Shown piece after piece: positions 20,056-27,706 of a DNA stretch of 64,000 nt. The stretch is from an uncultured Prevotellaceae bacterium (GTDB lineage Bacteria > Bacteroidota > Bacteroidia > Bacteroidales > Bacteroidaceae): contig CAMVOK010000003.1 of assembly GCA_947169115.1 (NCBI GenBank), positions 1 to 64,000 of the forward strand. The letters run 5' to 3'. The position numbers were made by a program, and so were the translations under genes. Position 1 is the stretch's first letter. Each line of letters opens with the position of its first letter. The notes under the pieces were generated by a model, which had not been told where the DNA came from, ran no database searches, and saw nothing but the letters and a program-made list of their open reading frames with translations.

Positions 20056-21456
20056 ATGATAATGAAACGAACAAAGATAATTGACGCGCTTCGCCGAACG
20101 GACTTCGGCAGCGAGATAACAGTGATGGGTTGGGTGCGCTCAAAGCGTGGCTCGAAGGGTATCTTCTTTATTGCCCTAAACGATGGTTCCACCATCAAGA
20201 ATATACAGATTGTAGGCGAGGATCAGAACTTCGATGAAGAAACTGTCAAGCTGATTACCACAGGTGCTTGTCTGAAGGTTATAGGAACACTGGTGGAGAG
20301 CCCCGCCGCTGGTCAGGCCAGTGAGATACAGGCCAAAGAAATAGAGGTGTTCGGTGTGTGCGATAATACCTATCCTCTGCAGAAGAAGGGTGCTTCGTGG
20401 GAATATCTGCGCACTGTGGCTCACATGCGTCCTAGGACGAACACCTTCGGTGCCATCCTGCGCATCCGCCACAATATGGCCATGGCCATACACACCTATT
20501 TCCATGAACATGGGTTCTTCTATTTCCACACACCGCTCATCACGGCCAGCGACTGTGAAGGAGCTGGCAACATGTTTCAGGTGACGACGAAGAACCTCTA
20601 CGACCTGAAGAAGGACGAGCAGGGCAAGATTATCTATGACGACGACTTCTTTGGCCAACAGGCATCGCTCACCGTGAGCGGTCAGTTGGAGGGTGAACTT
20701 GGCGCTACAGCACTGGGGCAGATTTATACCTTTGGTCCCACGTTCCGTGCTGAGAATTCCAACACGCCTCGCCACCTTGCAGAGTTCTGGATGATAGAAC
20801 CCGAAATGGCCTTCTATGATAAGACGGATCTGATGGACCTTGAAGAGGACTTCATCAAGTATTGCGTGCGCTGGGCACTTGACAATTGTCGTGACGACTT
20901 GGAGTTCTTGAACAAGATGGTGGATAAGACCCTCATCGAACGTCTGGAGGGTGTATTGAAGGAATCGTTCGTACGTCTGCCTTATACTCAGGGTATTGAG
21001 ATTCTGCAAGAGGCCATCAAGAACGGGCGAAAGTTCGAGTTCCCATGCGAGTGGGGCGACGACCTTGCTTCGGAGCACGAGCGTTATCTTGTGGAGGAAT
21101 ATTTCAAGAAACCCGTCATCATGACTGATTATCCGAAAGAGATAAAGGCTTTCTACATGAAGCTGAATGAGGATGGAAAAACCATGCAGGGTACTGACGT
21201 CCTGTTCCCGCAGATTGGAGAAATCATTGGTGGCTCTGTCCGTGAGGAGAGTTACGACAAGCTGATGGCTGAAATCAATCGTCGCGGTATGGAGACCGAG
21301 AAACTGGAGTGGTATCTCGACACCCGTCGTTGGGGTTCCTGCCCGCACGCTGGCTTCGGTCTCGGTTTCGAGCGCCTGATACTCTTCGTAACGGGTATGC
21401 AGAACATTCGTGACGTCATCCCCTTCCCTCGTACACCGAAGAACTGCGAATTCTAA
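20056..21456 (+). CDS. asnS: Asparaginyl-tRNA synthetase
   Basis: Class II synthetase that charges tRNA-Asn directly. The 466-residue product has an N-terminal OB-fold anticodon domain ([22 protein letters not shown]) and the class II core with [26 protein letters not shown] (motif 2) and [15 protein letters not shown] (motif 3). A second in-frame ATG lies at 20062. The presence of AsnRS suggests that asparagine-tRNA is not made by amidation only. Confidence 0.96.
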   Translation: MIMKRTKIIDALRRTDFGSEITVMGWVRSKRGSKGIFFIALNDGSTIKNIQIVGEDQNFDEETVKLITTGACLKVIGTLVESPAAGQASEIQAKEIEVFGVCDNTYPLQKKGASWEYLRTVAHMRPRTNTFGAILRIRHNMAMAIHTYFHEHGFFYFHTPLITASDCEGAGNMFQVTTKNLYDLKKDEQGKIIYDDDFFGQQASLTVSGQLEGELGATALGQIYTFGPTFRAENSNTPRHLAEFWMIEPEMAFYDKTDLMDLEEDFIKYCVRWALDNCRDDLEFLNKMVDKTLIERLEGVLKESFVRLPYTQGIEILQEAIKNGRKFEFPCEWGDDLASEHERYLVEEYFKKPVIMTDYPKEIKAFYMKLNEDGKTMQGTDVLFPQIGEIIGGSVREESYDKLMAEINRRGMETEKLEWYLDTRRWGSCPHAGFGLGFERLILFVTGMQNIRDVIPFPRTPKNCEF

Positions 21457-21492
21457 GTCGGGGCACAGGAAGAGTGTCCCCGCTATGTCCCG

Positions 21493-22062
21493 ATGATATA
21501 TATCGACGACAAGATACAAGAATATTCGGCTGAACAGATAGCTCAGTGGACAGCGGAACTGCCCCTATGGCGCAGGGAACGTACCGAGGCTATCAAACAT
21601 GATATCGGCCGTCGCCAATCACTCCTCGCCTACCGCTTGCTTTGCAAGGGGTTGTGCGAGGAGTACGGCATTAAGGCTCCCCCTGCTTTCGTATATAATG
21701 AGCATGGGAAGCCTTTCCTCGTTTCATCTCCCTTCTTCTCACTTAGTCATTGTCGGGAAGCTGTGGCATGTGCTATCAGTGACCAACCTGTTGGTGTCGA
21801 TATCGAATGTAGGAGAAGGGTGTCCGATTCCCTTATTCGTTATACCATGAATGAGGAAGAGCAGCATGTGATAATGTCTCTTCCTTCTGTATGTGAACGG
21901 GAGTGGGAGTTCTTACGCCTGTGGACACAAAAAGAAGCCGTCGCGAAGCTGTTGGGTACAGGCATTCGCGACGACATGAAGAATATCCTGGCAAGTGGAG
22001 ATTATTGCTTAGAGACCCGCGAGTCAGGTCAATGGGTCATGAGCGTGGCATCGTTTCGTTAG
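21493..22062 (+). CDS. 4'-phosphopantetheinyl transferase family protein
   Basis: Predicted to attach the phosphopantetheine arm of CoA to acyl or peptidyl carrier proteins. The 189-residue product has the family motifs FSLSHC (about 76-81), VGVDIE (about 97-102) and WTQKEAVAKLLG (about 139-150), which supply the magnesium and CoA site. The size is that of a Sfp/AcpT-like two-lobed enzyme. The start is 36 bases after asnS on the same strand, so it may be read with asnS. No carrier-protein gene is nearby, so the partner is unknown. Confidence 0.85.
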   Translation: MIYIDDKIQEYSAEQIAQWTAELPLWRRERTEAIKHDIGRRQSLLAYRLLCKGLCEEYGIKAPPAFVYNEHGKPFLVSSPFFSLSHCREAVACAISDQPVGVDIECRRRVSDSLIRYTMNEEEQHVIMSLPSVCEREWEFLRLWTQKEAVAKLLGTGIRDDMKNILASGDYCLETRESGQWVMSVASFR

Positions 22063-22066
22063 ATTA

Positions 22067-22507
22067 TTATAGCTTATCCCAGTAAACGGTTTCGCTGATG
22101 GGTCCCCACGAACCGCGTACTTTCAGTGTCTTGGCATCCTTGAACGACACGCGTACTTTGAAGAACTTTCCACGTGTGGGGTCGTAGATTTGACCATTTC
22201 CCCATTCTCCCTTAGCCTCGTCAAAAGTAATGTTTTCGATGAGGACAATCTGGTCGCTGGGCGTGTTTCGCTTTGATTTGTCGGGATTCTTTACATCTCT
22301 GCGCAAGCTGCCGTCCTTATTTTTCATGTTTTCTAACCAAACGACTTGGGCACAGTAGCCTTTGCCTTTCTTTCGGAATTCCACTTTAGAATTATCGCCT
22401 TTCTGCACAACCTTGTATGTGCCAATAATGTCGTCGGCCTTCTGTTGTGCCCATGTGCTGGCTATGGGCATAATGACACATGCCAGCGTGAAAAGAAATT
22501 TTTTCAT
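22067..22507 (-). CDS. DUF2147 secreted protein
   Basis: A 146-residue exported protein of the DUF2147 family, whose role is not known. It has a signal peptide ending STWA before QQKADD, followed by IIGTYKVVQKGDNSKVEFRK and the family stretch VWLENMKNKDG; the C-terminal region FKVRVSFKDAKTLKVRGS matches the small beta-barrel fold of the family. The ATG at 22507 is chosen because AAGG lies seven bases upstream; an ATG at 22513 is in frame. It ends four bases from the convergent phosphopantetheinyl transferase gene. Confidence 0.85.
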   Translation of the reverse strand: MKKFLFTLACVIMPIASTWAQQKADDIIGTYKVVQKGDNSKVEFRKKGKGYCAQVVWLENMKNKDGSLRRDVKNPDKSKRNTPSDQIVLIENITFDEAKGEWGNGQIYDPTRGKFFKVRVSFKDAKTLKVRGSWGPISETVYWDKL

Positions 22508-22544
22508 AATCATCCTTTTAATTAATGTTATCTGTTTCTAAATA

Positions 22545-22552
22545 CAAAGGTA
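22545..22552 (-). promoter_or_regulatory. -7 element of the DUF2147 gene
   Basis: Read on the minus strand this is TACCTTTG, 38 bases before the ATG at 22507. No good -33 element is seen at the right distance, so the call rests on the -7 box. Confidence 0.5.
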
Positions 22553-22759
22553 GGTAATTTTTTGTATGTACACCTTATGTGTATAGATATTTATCTTTAA
22601 TAAACGCGATTTTCGGTTCCATTCTATCTAATAGACGACAAGTTTGGCTTGTATGCTTTCTCATGTCTGTGTATAGATGTTGGTACTCTTGCATTACCAA
22701 GATGTAGCTTCAGCTTATCCAGATTAGGGCTTGAACAATAGTATTATGTTGGCTGGAGG

Positions 22760-22816
22760 AATAGTAATGCAATGGGTTATGCAATAGTAATGCGGCGGCC
22801 TATGCAATAGTAAGGC
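22760..22816. repeat. Three direct repeats with a 23-base period
   Basis: AATAGTAATGC at 22760-22770 and 22783-22793, and AATAGTAAGGC at 22806-22816, are exactly 23 bases apart, two helical turns plus two bases. They lie just downstream of the stop of the barrel-protein gene (22830). The rest of the stretch 22553-22759 shows nothing recognisable. Confidence 0.7.
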
Positions 22817-22829
22817 ATATTTGTAAGGC

Positions 22830-25673
22830 TTATAGGTTGCGTTCGCCACGATGCTGTCCACGACCGCCAAATTTACCAAAGCGCCAGTTGGCGGAAAATA
22901 AGATGTAGGAGTTAACGGCTTCATCACGCGAATCGGTACGTGCGGTGGCGGATACGGAGCGACTTATATTGTCGCGCTGGCCTAACAGGTCGTTTGCACG
23001 TATGCTTAGCGTAAGATTCTTCTTAGCCAATAGGCGCTGACTGATTCCAGCGTTCCAAATGAGTTCATTGGTGTTCATTGCCGCATCGGCATAGCCCCGT
23101 CGGCTATGTTCTGATAGATTACTCCATAAACTCATACCCCAGGGGAACTGAAGATTGAATGATGCCCCATAAGAGAAGTTATATGTATCGAGTTTGGATG
23201 CCGAAGTATTGGTGGAGCGACTGAGATTATAGGAGAAATTCCCATTGGCACTCACTTCTAAGTTGTATAGGCTCTCCCAGTCACGACGGTAGGATAGACG
23301 CAAACTCTGGTTGGCTCTCATTCCTCGTGTGCGGTTTCTTATGGTTTGCTGTGCTTTGCTTTGATAGACATAACCGACAGCGTTGGTCATAGAACCGTTG
23401 GTGCCTGTGTTTATTCGCCAGTATTTTTCGGGGCCTAAAGCGGTATTGAAATTAAAGGAGAGCGATCCGTTCCAGTTCCCGTTAATATTGACGGGTTTGG
23501 AGATGCGCCCACCCGTCTGGTCGTTGTACTCTGTGCGGTTGGTCGTAGAATTCTGTGTAGTACGGAATTGGGCATTAAGCATGAATGTACGTTGTTTCTC
23601 GGTGACAGCGCGATTATAGCTGGCCGTTATGTTGTGGGTGAACGAAGGCTTCAGTTCAGGATTTCCCAGCCGAATGTTCAATGGGTCGGCATTGGAGAGG
23701 GTATCGGGGATGAGGTCGGTGATGGAAGGCTGCCCTGTATTTCCATTGTAGCGGAACTCCAGTCGTTCTTGTCTGGAAAACATGTAACGGAAGTTAATGT
23801 TGGGCGAAGCATTGAATACGGACTGACGTACATCGTAGTGCTTGACGCCTTTGTTATAGTCCACCTGGTTGATTTGTGGTTGCAAGTTGGCTCCGATGGT
23901 AAGGCGGTAAAGTGTCCGGTTGATGCGTAGTTGCAAACGTAGGTTGTGGTTCTGGTACGTATTGGTGGTATAGTTGCATTGGGCAATATCGGGGATGGAG
24001 TAAGCTTGCCATTGTCGATAGTTGTCAGGTGAGACACCTATGGGAACAGGGTCGAAGATGCTGCTGACGGTACGGTCGCGGTCGGTGAAACGCCGACTAT
24101 ACTGGTATGACATTTGCAGGAATATCTGCCGTCCAATAGGTTCCGTGTAGGAAAGCCGTGTTGAGAAGTTACGGTTCCGTGAGGGGGCATCGTTGTATTG
24201 TATCTTGTGATAAACCGAGTCTTCTCCCGAAAGAGCCAGTATTTGGTAATAATCCACTTGGCTGTACGACTGACTCTCGCTATTGCTGTGTCCATAGCTG
24301 GCATCGGCGTTCAAGGTTACATTACGCCCCGGCTTTGACAGACGTCGGTTTGCTTGTACAGACCCACTGGCGTTAAGGTTCTTGGATTCCGATTGGTTGC
24401 GGCCTATCCTATGGTTTACGCCAATGAGTGGGGCCAGAGTCTGATATTCTGCCAATGGGTTACGGGAGAGCGCATAGGGGTCATCCTGAAAGGTGGCACT
24501 TTCGTTTGCAGAACGGCTTCCCGAGGTGTTCCAGGATAGTTCAGGACGTATGAGTATGTTTGTCATACTGTCAGGTCTCCATTCTATCTTATAATTAAAG
24601 GAAAGTCCTTTCGAGTCGTTATTATTTTGGTTCCAAGAGTTTGAGTATGCAGCCGTTCGATTCTCAAAGTTCTGGCTGTTGCGCCACGACTGGCTGCTAC
24701 CTTGTGAAAAGTTCCCGTTAAGGTTGCCGTTCAGTTCCAGCAGTGGGTCTTTCTTGCTCCTTCTTCCTTTCTCCTCGCCTTTCTTCTGGTAGTTCATGGT
24801 CATGCCACCGCTTTGGTGGTCTGTCAGACCATTGCCTTGTGTGTTATTCCCATTGCCCACGATGGAAAACTTCTGGTCGCCAACAAAGTGGTTAACCATG
24901 GCTCGTCCCGAATATCGGTCGTGGGTGCCGTAAGCTCCGTCGATGTTGCCAAACCAGCCTCTTTTCTTATTCTTCTTGATATTCAAGTCCAGAACCGTAC
25001 GTTCCTGTCCGTCATCTACGCCTGTGATGCGAGCATAGTCGCTTTGTTTGTCGTATGCCTTCACCTTTTCAACGATATCGGCTGGCAGGTTTTTCAGGAT
25101 GAGTTCACGATTCTGTCCGAAAAATTCCTTGCCGTCCACCAGAAACTGGCTTATCTGTTTCCCGTTCCATGTATAGGAGCCGTCGTCGTTGATTACGATG
25201 CCCGGCAGACGTTTAATCAACTCTTCTACCATGGCACCGTCTTGTAGCTTAAAAGCATCGGCGTTGTACATGATAGTGTCGTCAACCACTGTCATTTCCG
25301 GTAGTTTTCCCTCTACTACGGCCTCGGCCATCATCTTGGCATCCTCGCGCATCAGTACGTCCTGAATGCGAAAGTTTCCTGAGCGTTTAGGGAGATTAAG
25401 GGCGAATTTTTGCTCCTTGAAGCCGATAAACGAAACGCTCAATGTATAGTTTCCGGTAGGGATATTGGGGAGTACGAACAAACCGTTTTTTTGTACAACT
25501 GTGCCTGCAATCTGTGTGCTGTCTCTTAGTAGCCGTACTTGTGCACCTTCCAGTGGGTCGAACGACTGGTTGTCTCGTACCAATCCCCGAATGTTTAGCT
25601 TGGGAATCGTATCTGTTTGTCCCAAGGAGAAAAGGGGCAGAAAAGATAGGAGAAACAACAAGAAGTATCGCAT
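22830..25673 (-). CDS. Outer-membrane beta-barrel protein, TonB-receptor-like
   Basis: A 947-residue exported protein. It has a signal peptide ending PLFSLG before QTDTI, a carboxypeptidase-like beta-sandwich at about 20-110 (GLVRDNQSFDPLEGAQVRLL), a plug-like region with LIKRLPGIVINDDGSY and QFLVDGKEFFG, and a long C-terminal barrel rich in alternating aromatic and polar residues. This is the architecture of Bacteroidetes outer-membrane proteins related to TonB-dependent receptors but without the classical SusC features, and no SusD gene is adjacent. The substrate is unknown. The ATG at 25673 is preferred to the one at 25697 because it starts the signal peptide. Upstream no clear promoter was found. 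Confidence 0.85.
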   Translation of the reverse strand: MRYFLLFLLSFLPLFSLGQTDTIPKLNIRGLVRDNQSFDPLEGAQVRLLRDSTQIAGTVVQKNGLFVLPNIPTGNYTLSVSFIGFKEQKFALNLPKRSGNFRIQDVLMREDAKMMAEAVVEGKLPEMTVVDDTIMYNADAFKLQDGAMVEELIKRLPGIVINDDGSYTWNGKQISQFLVDGKEFFGQNRELILKNLPADIVEKVKAYDKQSDYARITGVDDGQERTVLDLNIKKNKKRGWFGNIDGAYGTHDRYSGRAMVNHFVGDQKFSIVGNGNNTQGNGLTDHQSGGMTMNYQKKGEEKGRRSKKDPLLELNGNLNGNFSQGSSQSWRNSQNFENRTAAYSNSWNQNNNDSKGLSFNYKIEWRPDSMTNILIRPELSWNTSGSRSANESATFQDDPYALSRNPLAEYQTLAPLIGVNHRIGRNQSESKNLNASGSVQANRRLSKPGRNVTLNADASYGHSNSESQSYSQVDYYQILALSGEDSVYHKIQYNDAPSRNRNFSTRLSYTEPIGRQIFLQMSYQYSRRFTDRDRTVSSIFDPVPIGVSPDNYRQWQAYSIPDIAQCNYTTNTYQNHNLRLQLRINRTLYRLTIGANLQPQINQVDYNKGVKHYDVRQSVFNASPNINFRYMFSRQERLEFRYNGNTGQPSITDLIPDTLSNADPLNIRLGNPELKPSFTHNITASYNRAVTEKQRTFMLNAQFRTTQNSTTNRTEYNDQTGGRISKPVNINGNWNGSLSFNFNTALGPEKYWRINTGTNGSMTNAVGYVYQSKAQQTIRNRTRGMRANQSLRLSYRRDWESLYNLEVSANGNFSYNLSRSTNTSASKLDTYNFSYGASFNLQFPWGMSLWSNLSEHSRRGYADAAMNTNELIWNAGISQRLLAKKNLTLSIRANDLLGQRDNISRSVSATARTDSRDEAVNSYILFSANWRFGKFGGRGQHRGERNL

Positions 25674-25791
25674 ATAAGATAGACAAGATATATGCAATAT
25701 AGTTTAATCTTTTATAAGGTATATCTACACATCATTACGGGTATTCGTTGATATGACCGTCAATGTATATCACGATACAAAAGTCCAAAAA

Positions 25792-26055
25792 CTATTTCAT
25801 CAGATACTCAAACCATACCCCTGATTTTTTACCACAGACGTATGCCATAGTCGGGCAGTCTTCATGTCTGAGATTGTCGATGTATAAAGGTTCACCTTCT
25901 ATGATAAGACTGCACTGGAAGGTATCACCAGCACGTAATCTGGTGTTCTCCGACGCTATAACCCTGAAAGTCAAATCCCCCAAGTATTCCACATAACAAA
26001 CCCTTTGTATCTCAGGAGGTTGGTCGCCGGTAAATGCCAGCGACCCAGTTGGCAT
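25792..26055 (-). CDS. Short hypothetical protein, possibly a gene remnant
   Basis: An 87-residue open frame on the minus strand. The product (for example LTFRVIASENTRLRAGDTF and DCPTMAYVCGKKSG) looks like a folded beta-rich fragment and not like an antisense frame, but no family is recognised. No promoter is visible, and the frame could be the end of a longer gene lost by deletion. It lies in a 760-base stretch that otherwise holds only a suspected decayed mobile element. Confidence 0.4.
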   Translation of the reverse strand: MPTGSLAFTGDQPPEIQRVCYVEYLGDLTFRVIASENTRLRAGDTFQCSLIIEGEPLYIDNLRHEDCPTMAYVCGKKSGVWFEYLMK

Positions 26056-26114
26056 TGTTGGAGAGTTTCTTTGGGATAAAAACGAGAAAAGCCTAAGTTA
26101 TTAGCCTTACCCCA

Positions 26115-26266
26115 TTATTTACTAATCTCAGAAAGTAAACTTAAAAGCGTTGCCATTTCCTCAAGTCTCGCTCGAGGGCGTTTATGGTTGGCCTATAAAG
26201 AATTAAAAATTATTACTGTCCGCTAAAACTTTGGAAGTATTTACAGAAACATATTTCCTCGGACAG
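26115..26266 (-). pseudogene. Possible remnant of an insertion sequence
   Basis: A 26-codon minus-strand frame (26115-26192) reads ANHKRPRARLEEMATLL and on to SEISK before a stop; it is basic then amphipathic, like the end of a transposase, but no family could be assigned. Just beyond it, CTGTCCG (26216-26222) and CGGACAG (26260-26266) form a short inverted repeat. The call is tentative. The stretch 26267-26362 holds nothing else visible. Confidence 0.25.
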
Positions 26267-26362
26267 CTGTTGTATCCACCTCTAAAGGGGGCTTGTCTAA
26301 CTATATTGTAAGTAGAATAAGCTACTTATTCATGTTTTCGGACACAAATAAAAAAGAAAAAT

Positions 26363-26436
26363 GCATTTTGCACTTTACATTTTACATTATTTTCCTATCT
26401 TTGTGCCATCGTAATTCGTAATTTCTAATTCGTAAT
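26363..26436. repeat. Two heptad arrays around the epimerase promoter
   Basis: The first array (26363-26390) has units GCATTTT, GCACTTT, ACATTTT and ACATTAT. The second (26409-26436) has TCGTAAT three times and TTCTAAT once and ends three bases before the ATG. The -7 element lies between the two arrays. Confidence 0.8.
26396..26403 (+). promoter_or_regulatory. -7 element of the AGE epimerase gene
   Basis: TATCTTTG lies 37 bases before the ATG. The nearest TTTG (26367-26370) is 25 bases upstream, longer than usual and inside the heptad array. Confidence 0.55.
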
Positions 26437-26439
26437 GAT

Positions 26440-27639
26440 ATGAATATCGATTTCAAGGCGCTTGCAGCGCAGTACAAGAGTGAGTTGTTAGACAAGGTGA
26501 TGCCCTTCTGGATGGAGAAGAGTATCGACCATGAGTATGGTGGCTATTTCACGTGCATCGAGCGTGACGGTGAGGTCTATGATACCGATAAGTTCATCTG
26601 GCTTCAAGGACGTGAGGTGTGGATGCTCTCTACCTTATATAATAAGGTTCCGCGTGGGGAGGTGAGCGAGGAAACTCGCAAAGAGTGGCTCGACGCTGCC
26701 ATTCAGGGCGCAGAGTTTTTGAAGAAGTACGGGCATGATGGTAACCTCAATTGGTACTTCTCTCTTACGCGTGATGGCAAGCCCCTCATTGAACCCTACA
26801 ACATCTTCTCTTACACGTTTGCCGTAATCGCCTTTGGACAGTTGTACAAGGCTACGGGCAAACAGGAATATGCCGATATTGCTAAGCGGACGTTCGACAT
26901 TGTCCTCCAGAAACGCAACAATCCGAAAGGCAAGTGGAGCAAGGCCGCTCCTGGTGCACGTGCCCTGAAGGACTTCGCCCTCCCCATGATACTTTGCAAC
27001 GTGGCTCTGGAGATTGAAGACCTGCTTGATGCCGACTTCCTGAAGGAGACTATCGACATTTGTCTTCATGAGGTCTTGGATGTATTCTATCGTCCAGAGT
27101 TGGATATGATTGTAGAATGCGTATCGAAGGACGGCGAACTTGTCGATTGTCACGAGGGTCGTCTTCAGAACCCCGGACATGCCATCGAGGCCATGTGGTT
27201 TATCATGGACTTAGGACGTCGTTTGGGAAGAAAAGACCTTATTGAGAAGGCAGTCCATATAGCCCTGCGCGAGGTAGAATATGGTTGGGACAAACAATAC
27301 GGCGGCATCTTCTATTTTATGGACCGTCTGGGGCATCCACTTCAGCAATTGGAATGGGATCAGAAACTCTGGTGGGTACACATCGAGACACTCATCACCA
27401 TGATTAAGGGTTACGAACTGACGGGCAATGAACAGTGTTTGGAATGGTTCATGCGCATCCATGACTATGCTTGGAGTCACTTCCGTGATAGTGAATATCC
27501 CGAGTGGTTTGGTTATCTGAACCGTCGTGGCGAAGTTCTCTTGACGTTGAAGGGCGGCAAGTGGAAGGGCTGCTTCCACGTTCCTCGTGGCCTCTTCCAA
27601 GTATGGCAGACTTTAGAGAGAATTGCAGCAAAAGAATAA
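26440..27639 (+). CDS. AGE-family epimerase (N-acylglucosamine 2-epimerase)
   Basis: Predicted to interconvert N-acetylmannosamine and N-acetylglucosamine in the cytosol. The 399-residue product is an alpha/alpha toroid of the AGE family: the N-terminal stretch DHEYGGYFTCIERDG, the helix with WLQGREVWML, HEGRLQNPGHAIEAMWF in the middle (conserved histidine region) and GGKWKGCFHVPRGLFQ at the C-terminus. The start follows the heptad leader. It faces the NanM-NanT fusion, with a shared bidirectional terminator between them, which fits a sialic acid role; cellobiose 2-epimerase is an alternative for this fold, less likely from the context. Confidence 0.88.
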   Translation: MNIDFKALAAQYKSELLDKVMPFWMEKSIDHEYGGYFTCIERDGEVYDTDKFIWLQGREVWMLSTLYNKVPRGEVSEETRKEWLDAAIQGAEFLKKYGHDGNLNWYFSLTRDGKPLIEPYNIFSYTFAVIAFGQLYKATGKQEYADIAKRTFDIVLQKRNNPKGKWSKAAPGARALKDFALPMILCNVALEIEDLLDADFLKETIDICLHEVLDVFYRPELDMIVECVSKDGELVDCHEGRLQNPGHAIEAMWFIMDLGRRLGRKDLIEKAVHIALREVEYGWDKQYGGIFYFMDRLGHPLQQLEWDQKLWWVHIETLITMIKGYELTGNEQCLEWFMRIHDYAWSHFRDSEYPEWFGYLNRRGEVLLTLKGGKWKGCFHVPRGLFQVWQTLERIAAKE

Positions 27640-27650
27640 GGAGTAAACCC

Positions 27651-27690
27651 AAAGGGGGCACCGGCCATTTGGCCGGTGCCCCCTTTTTTT
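27651..27690. terminator. Bidirectional terminator between the epimerase and the NanM-NanT fusion
   Basis: A 13-base perfect stem (27654-27666 with 27671-27683) closes an ATTT loop. It is followed by seven Ts on the plus strand and preceded by AAA, so it can act on both convergent genes. Confidence 0.9.
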
Positions 27691-27706
27691 GTTTATATTC
27701 GTTCTC

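Noticed and set aside
22760-22816. CRISPR array
   Set aside because: Three short copies with a 23-base period and no unique spacers of normal length; no cas genes are in the window.
25763-25996. A 77-codon plus-strand frame opposite the 25792-26055 frame
   Set aside because: The minus-strand frame has the more protein-like sequence; this one looks like its shadow.
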